DNA of 28,480 bases from Perkinsus olseni (GCA_013115125.1 JABANN010000447.1:1-28480); one strand, 5' to 3'; shown: positions 18,235-28,190, counted from the first letter of the stretch. Program-made: numbers and translations. Notes: generated by a model not told the origin, from the sequence alone.

Positions 18235-20310
18235 ATGTCCTCTGAAAATGATAATCAACTGACAATCGAGGAGGTGCAGGCTCAGTTGGAGAGCCTGCTG
18301 CAAGCGTATGATGAAGGTAGTAGTAGGTGGTCATTGGGGGGCAGGTTTGTGCGAGGAGTTATTACAGGGGGAGCAAAGCTTGCTTTGATGCTCACGTGCT
18401 TCTTCGAAGAGAGCACCACTCTGGTGTCCTCGTTTTGCGGGCTGAAGGCACCAAATACGTTTTTCGACGCAAAATTTTTTTCTCCGTGAAAAGGGAATAA
18501 CACGATTTTTCAGGTGCTTCAGTCAGGGTTGGCCAGCACAATCTTGAGAAGGTTCATGAGACCCTTCGTCTGTGTTAGTTGGCGAGCGTGTGTTGAAGGA
18601 GTTGCCGTTGTACGTGGTGAAGTTGGAAAGGGAACTTCCCCAAGTTTTCTCTCTGGAGGGCGATATACAGCAGATCGAGGAGGCCTTCGCGGCGAATGTA
18701 AGGGGAATAATTTACCCATTTATTCGAAGTCGCCCGATCATCGGCGAGTCTCTTCATCAGCGCACCGCCGGGGTCACGGATCGAGATGGATCTTCTGGAC
18801 CACGTGGTGAACTATTCACTCGCGTTTTTCGTGGTGACGTTTGACGTCTCTTCGGCCGTCACGTCAATCCCTTGCAAGCGTTTCTCGAGTGATTTTATAA
18901 ATGCCCGGATTAGTTCTTCTTAGGAATGCTCCGAGAAGTCCATAAGATCGGGGGAGGCTCATCCGGTGTTGGTTGAAGTCGGCAAGTACATGTCGAAGGC
19001 CGTTGAGGATGCCTTGGAGAGGTATGACCTTTCCAACGTTTTCTCGGAGATTTTCGCGCATTTTTTGTCTAGGTTGGGCCAAGTGCAACGATATGTAGTG
19101 ATGCACACACCGAGGGAAGAGGACGGCAACAACTTCGGGGTCGCCGTTCAGACCCGTTTCTACTCGAAGTAGTAGAGTCCGTAGTAGCAATGGCAAGCCA
19201 ACTTGCAATTGGGACACGCTGGTGGGGAAAATTCCGAAGAAAACGAAATTTACTCGGATTGTTTTTGGTGGATATCCGATAGAAGGGACCCTGCCGTGGA
19301 TGGTGCTATGGCATTCCTTAGTAGTCTGAAAATAATTTTATTTCTCGGGCGTTTTTCGCGCGCCACGAAATTACTGTCAGGGTGGCGAAATATGTCAAGT
19401 GGTGTGACACTATTCATGAAGGCTGCAAAGGATACCATGCGATGAGGGCTGACAGTAAGACGGGTATGGATTCGGGCGCGCGCTAAGTACTCGTCTCATC
19501 ACCGCCGATTTGAAAAAATATGGCGCTGGTTGTTAGTATGATGGGTAGTACATCCTGATCGCTTGGCGTTGGATGAGGCACGGGGAAGCTATTCGTGTCT
19601 TGACAGTTTTACGCAAGATGGGCTTGGACGAAAGATTGGAGGTTCGGGAGAACTTTTCGGAGAACGACCGTAAAGTGAGTTGGCATGGCTGTTGTTGCCC
19701 TCTGTTTCTTCTCTGTGTCCTTGGCCGATACGCATCAATGTGTGTATGTGTGTGACCTGGACATACCTGATGGATCGATCCGGACTCAGCGGTGGTCGCC
19801 GTTGCCTTTGTATTTGCACGTCTCTCTCTGAGTCAGATTTTATTCAGATATCATCGTCGAAAGCCGTGAAGACTATGAAGGATCAAGCTCCAATGGGTGA
19901 CCTGCTGTGGTAGTAACAGTTCAGGTTCCTACCTGACCTATTCTGTATCATACTATGATCGAGCTTGGATACGCTGGTTCTCAGTTGCCTGGCCAGACAT
20001 GACGCGAATCATTACTTTCAACTTAAGAACGTGATGCAGAGCCTCATCAGCATGTAAGAGCTCCCTTCCGTTAAAACATCTCTACACTTTCTTTGACTCG
20101 CTGCGACTTAGATAGGCTTACTGCGTTCTTGACAGCGAAAGCAACGCAGTATGTCGAACATAGCGTGTGTACGACATGGGGCTGATAGCAGCGGTCCAGC
20201 AGCTGATGCTGAGCAGGTACATCCACTGCTATGTTTACGTGAAGAATAACCATGAAAAGATTCGCTGGCCCAGGGGGCGCTCAGACAGTCGTAATATGCA
20301 TATGTATTGA
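18235..20310 (+). CDS. PA28/11S REG proteasome activator subunit, copy B (253 aa, 9 exons)
   Basis: Exons: 18235-18316, 18579-18697, 18924-19021, 19073-19168, 19381-19454, 19607-19674, 19848-19909, 19985-20053, 20217-20310 (762 nt). It is the shortest copy because its N terminus begins directly with MSSENDNQLTIEEVQAQLES, the helix-1 region. An upstream in-frame Met at 18130 is possible but would add an unrelated hydrophobic stretch. The activation loop HTPREEDGNNFGVAVQ and the tail NMHMY are intact. Helical exons 6 and 7 are the most divergent of the three copies (ENFSENDRK against ETVCEKEDK in A and C; ISSSKAVKTMKDQAPMGDLL against VTKSKATK...). This hints at a specialised subunit. Introns 2 and 4 carry the GC-rich motif (intron 2 only partly, intron 4 reversed). 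It follows copy A after 218 bases on the same strand. Confidence 0.88.
19354..19370 (-). repeat. Intronic GC-rich motif (copy 4, reversed)
   Basis: On the minus strand this reads TTTCGTGGCGCGCGAAA, the fullest near-palindromic form. It lies ten bases before the acceptor of PA28-B intron 4 (19169-19380). Finding it in the opposite direction argues against a purely RNA sense-strand splicing signal, although its ends are self-complementary. Confidence 0.6.
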
Positions 20311-20671
20311 CGATGGGGCAAGGAAGTGGTTTCACTATTAATAATCATGACCGTATCACAACCTATCCCGGTTGTGTTCAGTAGGAGGGAATCGCGGGTA
20401 TCATTCAAGATGCAGTTGTGTCCCGGAAATATTTCTCGATCTGTTACCGCGGAGGGAGACACTGACTTGCTAACGATGCTCCACCGTGAGAAATGCTCAT
20501 GGCTGTGGTGAGAGCATTGAAGCCCGTTTCGGGAGCTATACTGTTTTCTAGTCTTTTCATGTTTCTCTGCAATATGCGGTTCTCCTAGGGGAGGGCCCCT
20601 CCTTGATGTTGCGCTGCCTCGATTTCTCGACAGGTTTTGTTCTTGTTCTCTTCCTCCTCCTCGTCGTTGTG

Positions 20672-22723
20672 ATGGTAGACCAATCTGTTACCAAGAAGAG
20701 ACGCTTGTCGAAGGGCACAGCAACGACTAAGGAAGCAGCAGCCCATACACAGGAGAAGCTCGATGAGCTCATCAAACGATTTGATTCAGGTGGCTTACTG
20801 TTCACATATTATCAAACCACTCGGTATTTAGAGTGAAATATGGTGCGATTCCGCCGGGATCTGTTCGGACGGATCAGTGGACACGCGTAAGGCGGGCGAT
20901 CTTCGCCATTTCAGTTGGGGAGAGCATCGTCAAAGAGTTACCCTCCCTCATCCTTGACCTGGAGGAGCGTCTGCCGAAGATCTTTACTCGAACCGAGGAC
21001 ATCGTAGAGTTGGAAGATGCCTTTGCTAAGAAGGTCAGTGGGCGATTTGGCCCTTGCCAGGGACTCTCGCATTTTGCAAGGCCCTTTTTGGGGCAGAACT
21101 ATGCAGAAGTTTTCCGTGCGTCTGAGACTCGCTCAGTGAGTCGGTCATCCCCTCATTGATAGTTGCCTCACGAGCTATAGCGAGCGATAGTGGGATGGGT
21201 CGTGTGCTACTGCCTGTTGCCATTAGGAATGCTCGGCGGAGGGTATCCAATCGGGTAAGCCTAATCCCGTGATCGTTGAAGCTAACAGGATTGTTACTAA
21301 GGAGTTTGACAAGGCCAGTGAGAAGTAAGTTCTATGTTTTTTGGGGGGATGCTCGAGGAATACCAGTCCGTGAGGGTTTTCACCTCGTGAAGCACTGCCT
21401 GACAGCGAGCCATCTCTCCCACCTGCATTGTTATGTAGCTAAGAAACTCCTTTTTGTCGTTATTCTGTATCACTACGCACACTGAATGCGGGCTCATCGG
21501 ATGCAGTGCTGCTCGCCGTGGTGACGGTCTCTCGTCTTCACCATTATGAGACACTATTACGAGTAATATCATTGATATCTTCATATCAGAGCTGCTCGCT
21601 GTCTTCCTATTGATAGGGAGTCTCATCCAGTATTCTATGCATCATCATTATTGTAGGCTCTCGAAGCTCCAGCGTTATGTCCTCATGCACGTACCGCGAG
21701 AAGAGGATGGTAACAACTTCGGAGTGGAGGTGCAGGCACAGTTCAATGGGAAGTAAGACGAGGGAGGACATCGACCGTCTCGTAATCGGAGCAGAGAATA
21801 TACTACTTCTTTTAAATTGGAATCACTGAGACTGTATCACTTTGGTCGGGTTGGAAGCTGGTCTTTTTATGGTACTCTATCATCACTGCAATTTGAATAT
21901 ATACTCAATCCGTAGAGGAAAGATTGGGAAGATCTTATGTCGGCCCTAGGAAGATACGCAATATCTCGTTTGATGAACGCTATTGCATGATAGCATCTTC
22001 CCCTTCAGGCTAGGTGAGTACCTAAAATGGTGCGACGACACTCAGGACGAGAACAAGGTCTACCACCAGGCTCGTGCCGAGAGTAAGCCGTCCTCCTTGG
22101 TGTTGTGGAATATCGTGGCGCGCGAAATATTTATTTGCTCGTTGCCAGTCATTCGACAGATGGAGTTCGAAAGGGCTGTGGAGGAGAGAGAAACTGTGTG
22201 TGAGAAGGAGGACAAGGTGAGCCGCTCTTACTATCACCATGAATTACCTTAGTGGGCTCCGCTTACGGTGACGCATAGCTCGGGCCTCATGACAGCAGGT
22301 ATTCTTGCTCTTGACAAGGCGATCAACTTCCGCTGAATTTCCGTCTACTATGGCATTGAATAGAAGCTGCTTTGGGACGCTTGTTGCTCTTCCATCAGGT
22401 GACTAAATCGAAGGCTACCAAATCCGTTGTGAACGTCCCGCAGCTCGGAGACCTTCTCAGGTGAGCTCCTCGGCCACGCTCCAGGTATATAACATATTTG
22501 CGTCAGTTACGTGGCTCGTCACGATGCTCTGCAGTACTTCACATTGAAGAACGAACTGCAGGAGTTGATTAGCATGTGAGCCTAGAAGCGCCGGCTAGGG
22601 TTGATGGAGCAGTGGCGGGTTGGCGTCAGGTACCTACACTGTTACATCTACCTCAAGAACAACTACGAGAAGATACGATGGCCTCGAGGGAAGTCCGAGG
22701 GCATGAACATGCACATGTACTGA
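20672..22723 (+). CDS. PA28/11S REG proteasome activator subunit, copy C (265 aa, 9 exons)
   Basis: Exons: 20672-20789, 20915-21033, 21227-21324, 21657-21752, 22009-22082, 22149-22216, 22399-22460, 22507-22575, 22630-22723 (798 nt). The chosen start gives MVDQSVTKKRRLSKGTATTK, a short basic N terminus with a KKRR cluster that could be a nuclear localisation signal. A Met at 20603 would add a strongly hydrophobic stretch (VLVLFLLLVVVM), unlikely in a soluble ring subunit and more probably leader pyrimidine tract. The helix 1 equivalent is KLDELIKRFDSG. The activation loop HVPREEDGNNFGVEVQ carries Glu where A and B have Ala. It ends GMNMHMY. Exon lengths 2-9 equal those of A and B exactly. In exons 6-7 it is closer to copy A than to copy B. 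Confidence 0.9.
22113..22129 (+). repeat. Intronic GC-rich motif (copy 5)
   Basis: TATCGTGGCGCGCGAAA (with flanks ATAT...ATAT) lies in the 66-base PA28-C intron 5 (22083-22148). It shares the whole core with copies 1 and 4. Confidence 0.6.
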
Positions 22724-22963
22724 GGATGGTCGCCATCCCCAGCTGCATTCAAGTGAAGTACGCTGCAGCTCGAGTAGTTGCTTTCTTCTAAGACACCAGA
22801 GTGGTCGTGGCCGACCACTGCTATCACGTAAGATAATAACATCATCCACTGCCAATAACACAACCACACTGCCTTCGCAATCAGTTGGTGGACGTCACCG
22901 CGTGTTGCGTTGGGCGAAGGGTCTAGAGGAGATTCCTGAGAACTTCGCTCAGCCTATTTTGTA

Positions 22964-24511
22964 ATGGTCACAGTTGTTTTGGAGAGTTTTATGAAAGAGC
23001 CGTTATTCCGGTTACTGCTCCTGCTTCTGAGTGCACTTCTATGCCCGCTTACCCAAGGCAAGGGTTTCTTCCCGCCGGAGAACGGCAAGGTGATAGAGAT
23101 CGATGGGGATCTGCTAGGGAATCTTACGGCCCGGGGAGAGTCGGACGACACTCGAATTGTCCTCTTCTACGCCTCTTGGTGCGGCCACTGTGCTAACTTC
23201 GCGTCGGAGTACGAGATGGTGGCTGAGGTCTTCTCGAGTGTTCCGTTTCTGTCCCTGTTCGCTATCGATTGCAATAAGTATCGCGAGGCGTGTAGATCGG
23301 CAGGCGTGGATAGATATCCGACGTTGGTGGGCTACAGGAAGGGCAAGAAGACTGGTGAGGACTGGGACCGGCAAATTCGGGCTGCTAACTACGTCAATGA
23401 GCAGCTCCCTGTGGAGTTGCAGCTGTCCGACGTACCAACAATTGAGCATCTCAGAGGACCGTCCATGAAGATGAAAGGTAGTGAGGGAGTGGCAGGGTCG
23501 GATACTGCTAGCGACAGAGTCTACGATGGCGTGCTAGCATTCGCCAATCTGATGGCTACCGCGGTATTCCCAGCTGGGGTGGATTCCTTGGAGGGGTCCC
23601 GTCTTGATACCCTCAAGTACGTCGTGTTGCCTACGGTATCCACTTTGCATCCGGACGAGGGGTTCCGGAGGGAAGTAGCTGATCTTGAGGCTAGTTTACG
23701 GAGCGTGTATTCACTCACTCGGGAGCAATGGTTGGATCTGCTGGCTGAGAAGCCTTTCCTTGGCGGGGAGATAACTCTACCAACGGCGTTGTCGCCTGAC
23801 GACGACTGGGCACTCTGTGGACAACTTAGTTGTGGCATTTGGCAGTTTTTCCATCATCTCACTCTAGGCGTAGATCGGCCGTATAATGGTCAACAGGAGA
23901 GTGACCTGCTGGTTGATCATACTGGATTGGCGGCTATGAGCGGGATTAGGACGATAATCTCGCAGTACTTTGCCTGTGAGGATTGTACGCGGCATTTCAT
24001 CGAGGACTACGATAAGTGCTTTTACGGTCGGTGTGTCGGCGGGGATGCTCCGTCGAGGGAGGAGACTGTGATGTGGCTGTGGAGGTTCCACAACGCGGTG
24101 AATTCTCGAGTGTTTGCTAGTCGGAAGCCGGCGGAGAACTCTAGGGCAACTGAATGGCCGTCAGCCTCTCAATGCTCGGCGTGTATATCGACAGCGACAG
24201 GCGAGTACTCTGAGAAGGTCGTCTATCATTGGATCGTGCAGGCCTACCTCGGGGACATGCTCGAGGATGAGACCCTCTACACAGTGCCGTCACCAGTAAG
24301 TACAGAATCGTCTCACGTGTGCTTCGTACAGTGTCTCGTCCGGTCGACTCGTTAGTGATAGTCTCGATGGGCTTTCTTTTTCCTTCAGCTCCGGTCCATC
24401 ATGCTGTTGCTGGTATCCTTGCTTGGTATCGGTGGGCTGGTCCTCTACCAACTACACCAGAAGCAGATGACATACAACGATCGCCTCGGTAACAGACACC
24501 TCAACGAGTAG
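22964..24511 (+). CDS. Quiescin-type sulfhydryl oxidase (thioredoxin + ERV/ALR), type I membrane, 484 aa
   Basis: QSOX enzymes make disulfides in secreted proteins and pass electrons through FAD to oxygen. Exons are 22964-24295 and 24389-24511. A signal peptide with a long Leu run covers about residues 10-31; the Met at residue 10 (22991) gives a tighter signal and may be the true start. The thioredoxin domain has the redox site WCGHC (C73/C76). A helical linker of about 120 residues follows. The ERV/ALR domain starts near SCGIWQFFHHLTLG (289-302), has the FAD-proximal CEDC (338-341) and the FAD-binding WLWRFHNAVN (371-380), and a third CSAC pair (404-407). The second exon adds a hydrophobic helix (SIMLLLVSLLGIGGLVLY) and a short basic tail, so the enzyme is probably anchored in the ER/Golgi or plasma membrane. 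It has one intron, in contrast to its intron-rich neighbours. It starts 240 bases after PA28-C. Confidence 0.9.
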
Positions 24512-24740
24512 CTGATCATGATGATTTAGACGATGACTGATTGTGAAAAGTGACCATGCATCGCTTCGCTCCGCTCAGATTGTGATTGTATTCTGTAATG
24601 GACGTGCTTGTTCTGTTTTACCACCGTACCACCATTGCCTCTGTGCACCCGTTGTGATATTCTATAGACCATCAGACGACTGTTGCGTTAGTCAGGCAGT
24701 GGTGGTACCTTCCCGCAGCAGCCTAGGTTGGCGATTGTCC

Positions 24741-27700
24741 ATGGGAGTAAAGAACCTCTTGCAGTACCTCGCGGGGTGCACGGCGACCAAACAGAATATA
24801 TCTGACTTCAAGGGCAAGCGTGTTGGGATAGATGCCATGGTAAGTCCATGCAGAACGCCGCCCCTTCCACCCATCATTATTCGCTGGATGTGAAAATAGC
24901 AGAGAAGTCAAGGGTCCGTGATACTATTCATGGCACATCATAAATTCGTGACCACCGCCTTGCTATGCTTGTACAGCCGCTGGGTGGATGAACGGAAAGG
25001 TCCCGTCCGTCTTCTCAGTGCTGGATGCATCGCGGGGCAATTGCCTGCTGCTTCGAACTCGTGTCGGGCCGCGAGAGCGACAAGTTCCTCACATTCTTCC
25101 TCCGCATGATCGCCTTGCTGCAAGGCTACGAGTGAGACTCATCCAGCAGCTGCGTACACAACAATCGGTCGCCTCTTGTCTTAGTGTCACCCCGGTCGTA
25201 GTCTTCGATGGCTGCCGTATGCCGGGCAAAGCTGAGGAGGAGAAAAAGAGAGGTGAGTGCCTCGCCGTCCAGTCCACGTGCTCGAGTTGCCTCTCAGGCG
25301 AATCGCGGGCTACTGCGGCGGAGTCGGCTAAGGCTATGATCGAGGCCGCTGGGATCACACAGGCCACTCAGATGACGGGCGAAGTTCGAACCAAATGCAT
25401 GCAAGCTATCAGAATAACTAACAAGATGATAAGGAAAGTAATTTCTAGCTGCGGGTCGCCACCAGGATTTGAACCTGGGACTTCAGTGGCCGTGTCGAGA
25501 GCGTCCTAACCTGTTTTATTGAATGTCAGTCAATGAGGACTCGATTATGTGTTATCATCCGCTGTTGAGACTCTCGAACGCTTAGGTAATGTGCGCCTTG
25601 CAAGCCCTCGGAGTGGAGTTCATAGTTGCAGCTTATGAAGCTGACGCCCAACTCGGGTACATGTATTCTGCCGGTAAAAAGCCGGGACATTGACTCGAGC
25701 CGCTCTCTGCTCCACTCGCAGGTCTGGTTGACGCTGTGATCTCCGAGGACAGCGACGTTCTCGCGTAGGTGCCAACTTTCCTGCACTCCCGGACTCTCCT
25801 GATGTGTTCAAGGTACGGGTGTAAGATGATGATTGCCAAGCTAGACCAGGCCGGGGACTGCCAGGTTGTTGACTTATCCTGGGCGCTGGTGGGCAACGCC
25901 TCGAAGGTGCGCAGCTGTCTCTCTCGCATCGGCCGCGCGGGCACTTTGACGATTCTCAGGAGGACCACAACGAACGGGCGAGTCGACTATCTCTGAAAGA
26001 GCTCCGCGCCAAGTACGGCGCTGACCTGGCTAACCTGAGGGACTGGACCAAAGAGATGTTCATCGACGCTTGTGTGAGCTGGGATGGTAGCCTAGCAAGT
26101 CGCAGATGCATCCGAGCTTGAGGCAGGTTCTTGCCGGATGTGACTACTCTCATGCATGCAATCTGAAGGGAATGGGTATAAAGACTGCAATGAAGCTGGT
26201 GAATAAATACAAAGACTGGCAGCGAACTCTGAGAGCCCTAAAAATAGAGGACAAGTTTAGAAAGCAACTTGCATACGAAAAGTGAACCTTTGGCGCTGCG
26301 GGAACGGCGGAACACTCGGCGGCACGTCCGGCAGGTATGAGACATTTCGTAAGAACTTCGAGCTGGCTCGAGCAGTGTTCTGCCTCCATCGAGTGTTCGA
26401 TCCAAAAACGAGAACCTGCAGGACAATAACGGATGACCCAAGGTGTCGTTAATGTGCTACATCAAATATCCGGCGCCAGGATTCGAACCTGGATCTCTCG
26501 CTTCTTTAATGAAGGGTGCGAGTGTTCTGACCTGTTAGACTACGCCGGAGTTATTTTTTTGGTGCACTCGAGAAAGTCCCTATGTATCCCGTGACGGGAT
26601 ACATAGGGACTCCCCTATACACAGGGACGCCATTAGGACGGGATTCCCGTCCTCATTGAATGTCAAAATGTTACGCATTCATTTCAGCCCGCTGCTAGCC
26701 GACAGCGGCAGCCTCCAAGCCTCTGGTGCCTCCATCACGGATGTCGTTGGGGGCCTAGTCAGCGCCGATGTGATGAATGCCAAAATCTGTGCGAGGACAG
26801 GCCAGCCCATCGTGAGCAACATAGTAACCCTTCCTCTTCACACAGCCGTACCCCAGGACCTGTCCGCTGCCACGGAGGAGTCCGCCTCCTCCACCTCCAA
26901 GATTGCGGAGGTGCACAGCAAGCGAGTTGCATTCAATAAGATGGAGTTCGCGGCTTTGACACGGTTTGTCATTTACCGGTCACAATTATACAGCAGTCCC
27001 ACCACCGGGCAGGTTCCAACAGGAATACGAGCAACTCCGACAACGCCGTGAGGAGCAGCGGAAGCTCGAGAAGCAAACACTGGCGGGGGCGGAGAAAGCG
27101 AGAGAGAAGAAGGGAGAGGCGCTACATGGCCGGGATAATCAAGTGACTGCGGCGCTGATACTGACAGCCTCGGGTATCCTGCTGTTGCTAGTTCCTTGCT
27201 GGTCTTACTCGAGCGCTTGGGGAGCCTGTTGGTCGAGGATCAGAGGGCAAGGCTGTTAGGCTGGGCTTGGAAGAGATACCACCTTCCACCTCTCAATCGT
27301 CGAGTAGAATCGAGCAATTAGTGGCGATGATGAGGTCAGCCCTCAGGGGCCACGGCCGAGACGACCGTAGAGGACGAGTTCGAGTCTGAGATGCTCAGTG
27401 GGCTGTCGGGTATTTCTCCAGCCGAGCCCGATCAGTTGGAAGCGGAGGAAGAGGAGTTCGATATGGCAGACTTGCTCAACGAACTGACTGCCAATGACGC
27501 CTCTGGTACCGCAGAGTGGTCCGTGCTGCTGCCCGCCGAGCCGGGATCCTTTTTTGAATCCCTTGTAGCGCTGCCGTTCTCAGTTACTAGAGTTGAGGAG
27601 AGTGTCAGCTCTAGAGTGAGTAACCGACTTGCCTGTAATGAACTACTCGTTATTCTTCGTAGCCGCCCACGTCGCAACGAAAGGCGCCGACACGTCGAAA

Positions 27701-28190
27701 AATATCAGCCAATCCTTTCGCGGCAGCACGCCAAGAGAGCACGACTACGAGCGTGGACGATGGGAGGTGGGGAGAAGCGGACACACTTGCATCATTTCGC
27801 ACGACGATAGGTGTTTGCCTTCCTTGCCGAAGCTCGGTGGGGCGAGGCGAAGTACAGAAGTTCCAGTGGTGAAGAGAAACCGCGAAGCGCTCGGTATCTA
27901 ACTTACGGTCGGGTATCCCTCCTTGACTGGTATTGACCTCAGAAGAAGAATCTTCGGCGAAGAAGCCTCGAGCAAGCTTTGCTGTATTCGACCGAGCCAC
28001 TTGGAGGAAGCAAGCTGCGAAGGGGCCTACTCAAGTCGAGTTGGTCGGGAGCGTCACCCTACAATCCTCTGCGCATTCGCTGACTTTCAGATCACCACTC
28101 TCCATACGAAGCTCCCTCCCCCATCTGCCATGCGACGGGCTAGTTGATTGCTTCCTTTTTGATTATGAAGCTGAGCCGACTCTGTACTGA
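24741..28190 (+). CDS. EXO1: Exonuclease 1 (Rad2/XPG family 5'-3' exonuclease), at least 14 exons
   Basis: Exo1 resects DNA in mismatch repair, recombination and end processing. The start MGVKNLLQYLAG is the family N terminus. Good exons: 24741-24839, 25019-25131, 25185-25252, 25298-25437, 25586-25673, 25722-25764, 25813-25906, 25960-26073, 26127-26281, 26335-26442, 26688-26963, 27013-27142. Metal-binding acidic residues are visible at D31 (VGID), D79 (VFDGCRMPGK), AAYEADAQLGY (near 155-165), SEDSDVLAYGCK (near 177-188) and AGCDYSHA (near 256-263), followed by the helix-hairpin LKGMGIKTAMKLV. YEADAQ and EDSDVLAYG point to Exo1 rather than FEN1. After the nuclease core comes a coiled-coil-like Glu/Arg/Gln segment (27013-27142), an acidic stretch (EAEEEEFDMADLL) and basic tails, as in disordered Exo1 C termini. 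Exon borders after 27142 and the stop at 28190 are inferred and may be wrong. The intron 26443-26687 contains a tRNA-like gene and hairpins. Confidence 0.85.
25454..25530 (-). repeat. tRNA 3'-half-like sequence in an EXO1 intron
   Basis: On the minus strand the T arm is perfect (CCAGG, loop TTCAAAT, CCTGG at 25462-25478), followed by TGGCGAC as an acceptor strand. Upstream, AACAGGTTAGGACGC resembles a D arm. No matching 5' acceptor strand (GTCGCCA) and no clean 5-bp anticodon stem are found, so it is a truncated or decayed tRNA-like sequence. It sits in intron 25438-25585. Confidence 0.45.
26469..26549 (-). tRNA. tRNA-Glu-like gene with an enlarged anticodon loop, antisense within an EXO1 intron
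   Basis: The 81-nt minus-strand sequence folds as a cloverleaf: a perfect 7-bp acceptor (TCCGGCG/CGCCGGA), a 3-bp D stem (TCT/AGA), a 5-bp anticodon stem (CTCGC/GCGAG) and a perfect T arm (CCAGG TTCGAAT CCTGG). The body resembles eukaryotic tRNA-Glu. The anticodon loop is 16 nt instead of 7, a 9-nt excess that could be an intron, but no placement at the usual 37/38 site gives a U33 and a sensible anticodon; TTC is present, preceded by C rather than U. It may therefore be an intron-bearing tRNA with a non-standard site or a pseudogene. No T-run terminator is seen directly downstream. Confidence 0.55.
26575..26611. repeat. Perfect 17-bp hairpin in an EXO1 intron
   Basis: AGTCCCTATGTATCCCG is followed by TGA and then by its exact reverse complement. 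It lies 25 bases from the tRNA-like gene and inside intron 26443-26687. Chance occurrence of a perfect 17-bp inverted repeat with a 3-base spacer in a window this size is very unlikely. Confidence 0.95.
26635..26653. repeat. Second, 8-bp hairpin
   Basis: AGGACGGG, spacer ATT, then CCCGTCCT: a perfect 8-bp inverted repeat 23 bases after the 17-bp hairpin in the same intron. Between them ACAGGGACG partly echoes the hairpin arm. Confidence 0.85.

Noticed and set aside
20603-20671. N-terminal membrane segment on PA28-C
   Set aside because: The hydrophobic residues come from a pyrimidine-rich tract typical of leader DNA before the start; copies A and B have no such segment and PA28 is a soluble ring protein.
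24543-24740. N-terminal extension of EXO1 from the upstream Met
   Set aside because: Exo1 proteins begin MGI/MGV at the catalytic N terminus, and the Met at 24741 gives exactly that; the upstream residues are unrelated.
26469-26549. UGA-decoding (selenocysteine or suppressor) tRNA, because TTCA in the loop could place TCA as anticodon
   Set aside because: Acceptor length, D arm and absence of a long variable arm do not fit tRNA-Sec; position 37 would be a pyrimidine; the body matches tRNA-Glu.
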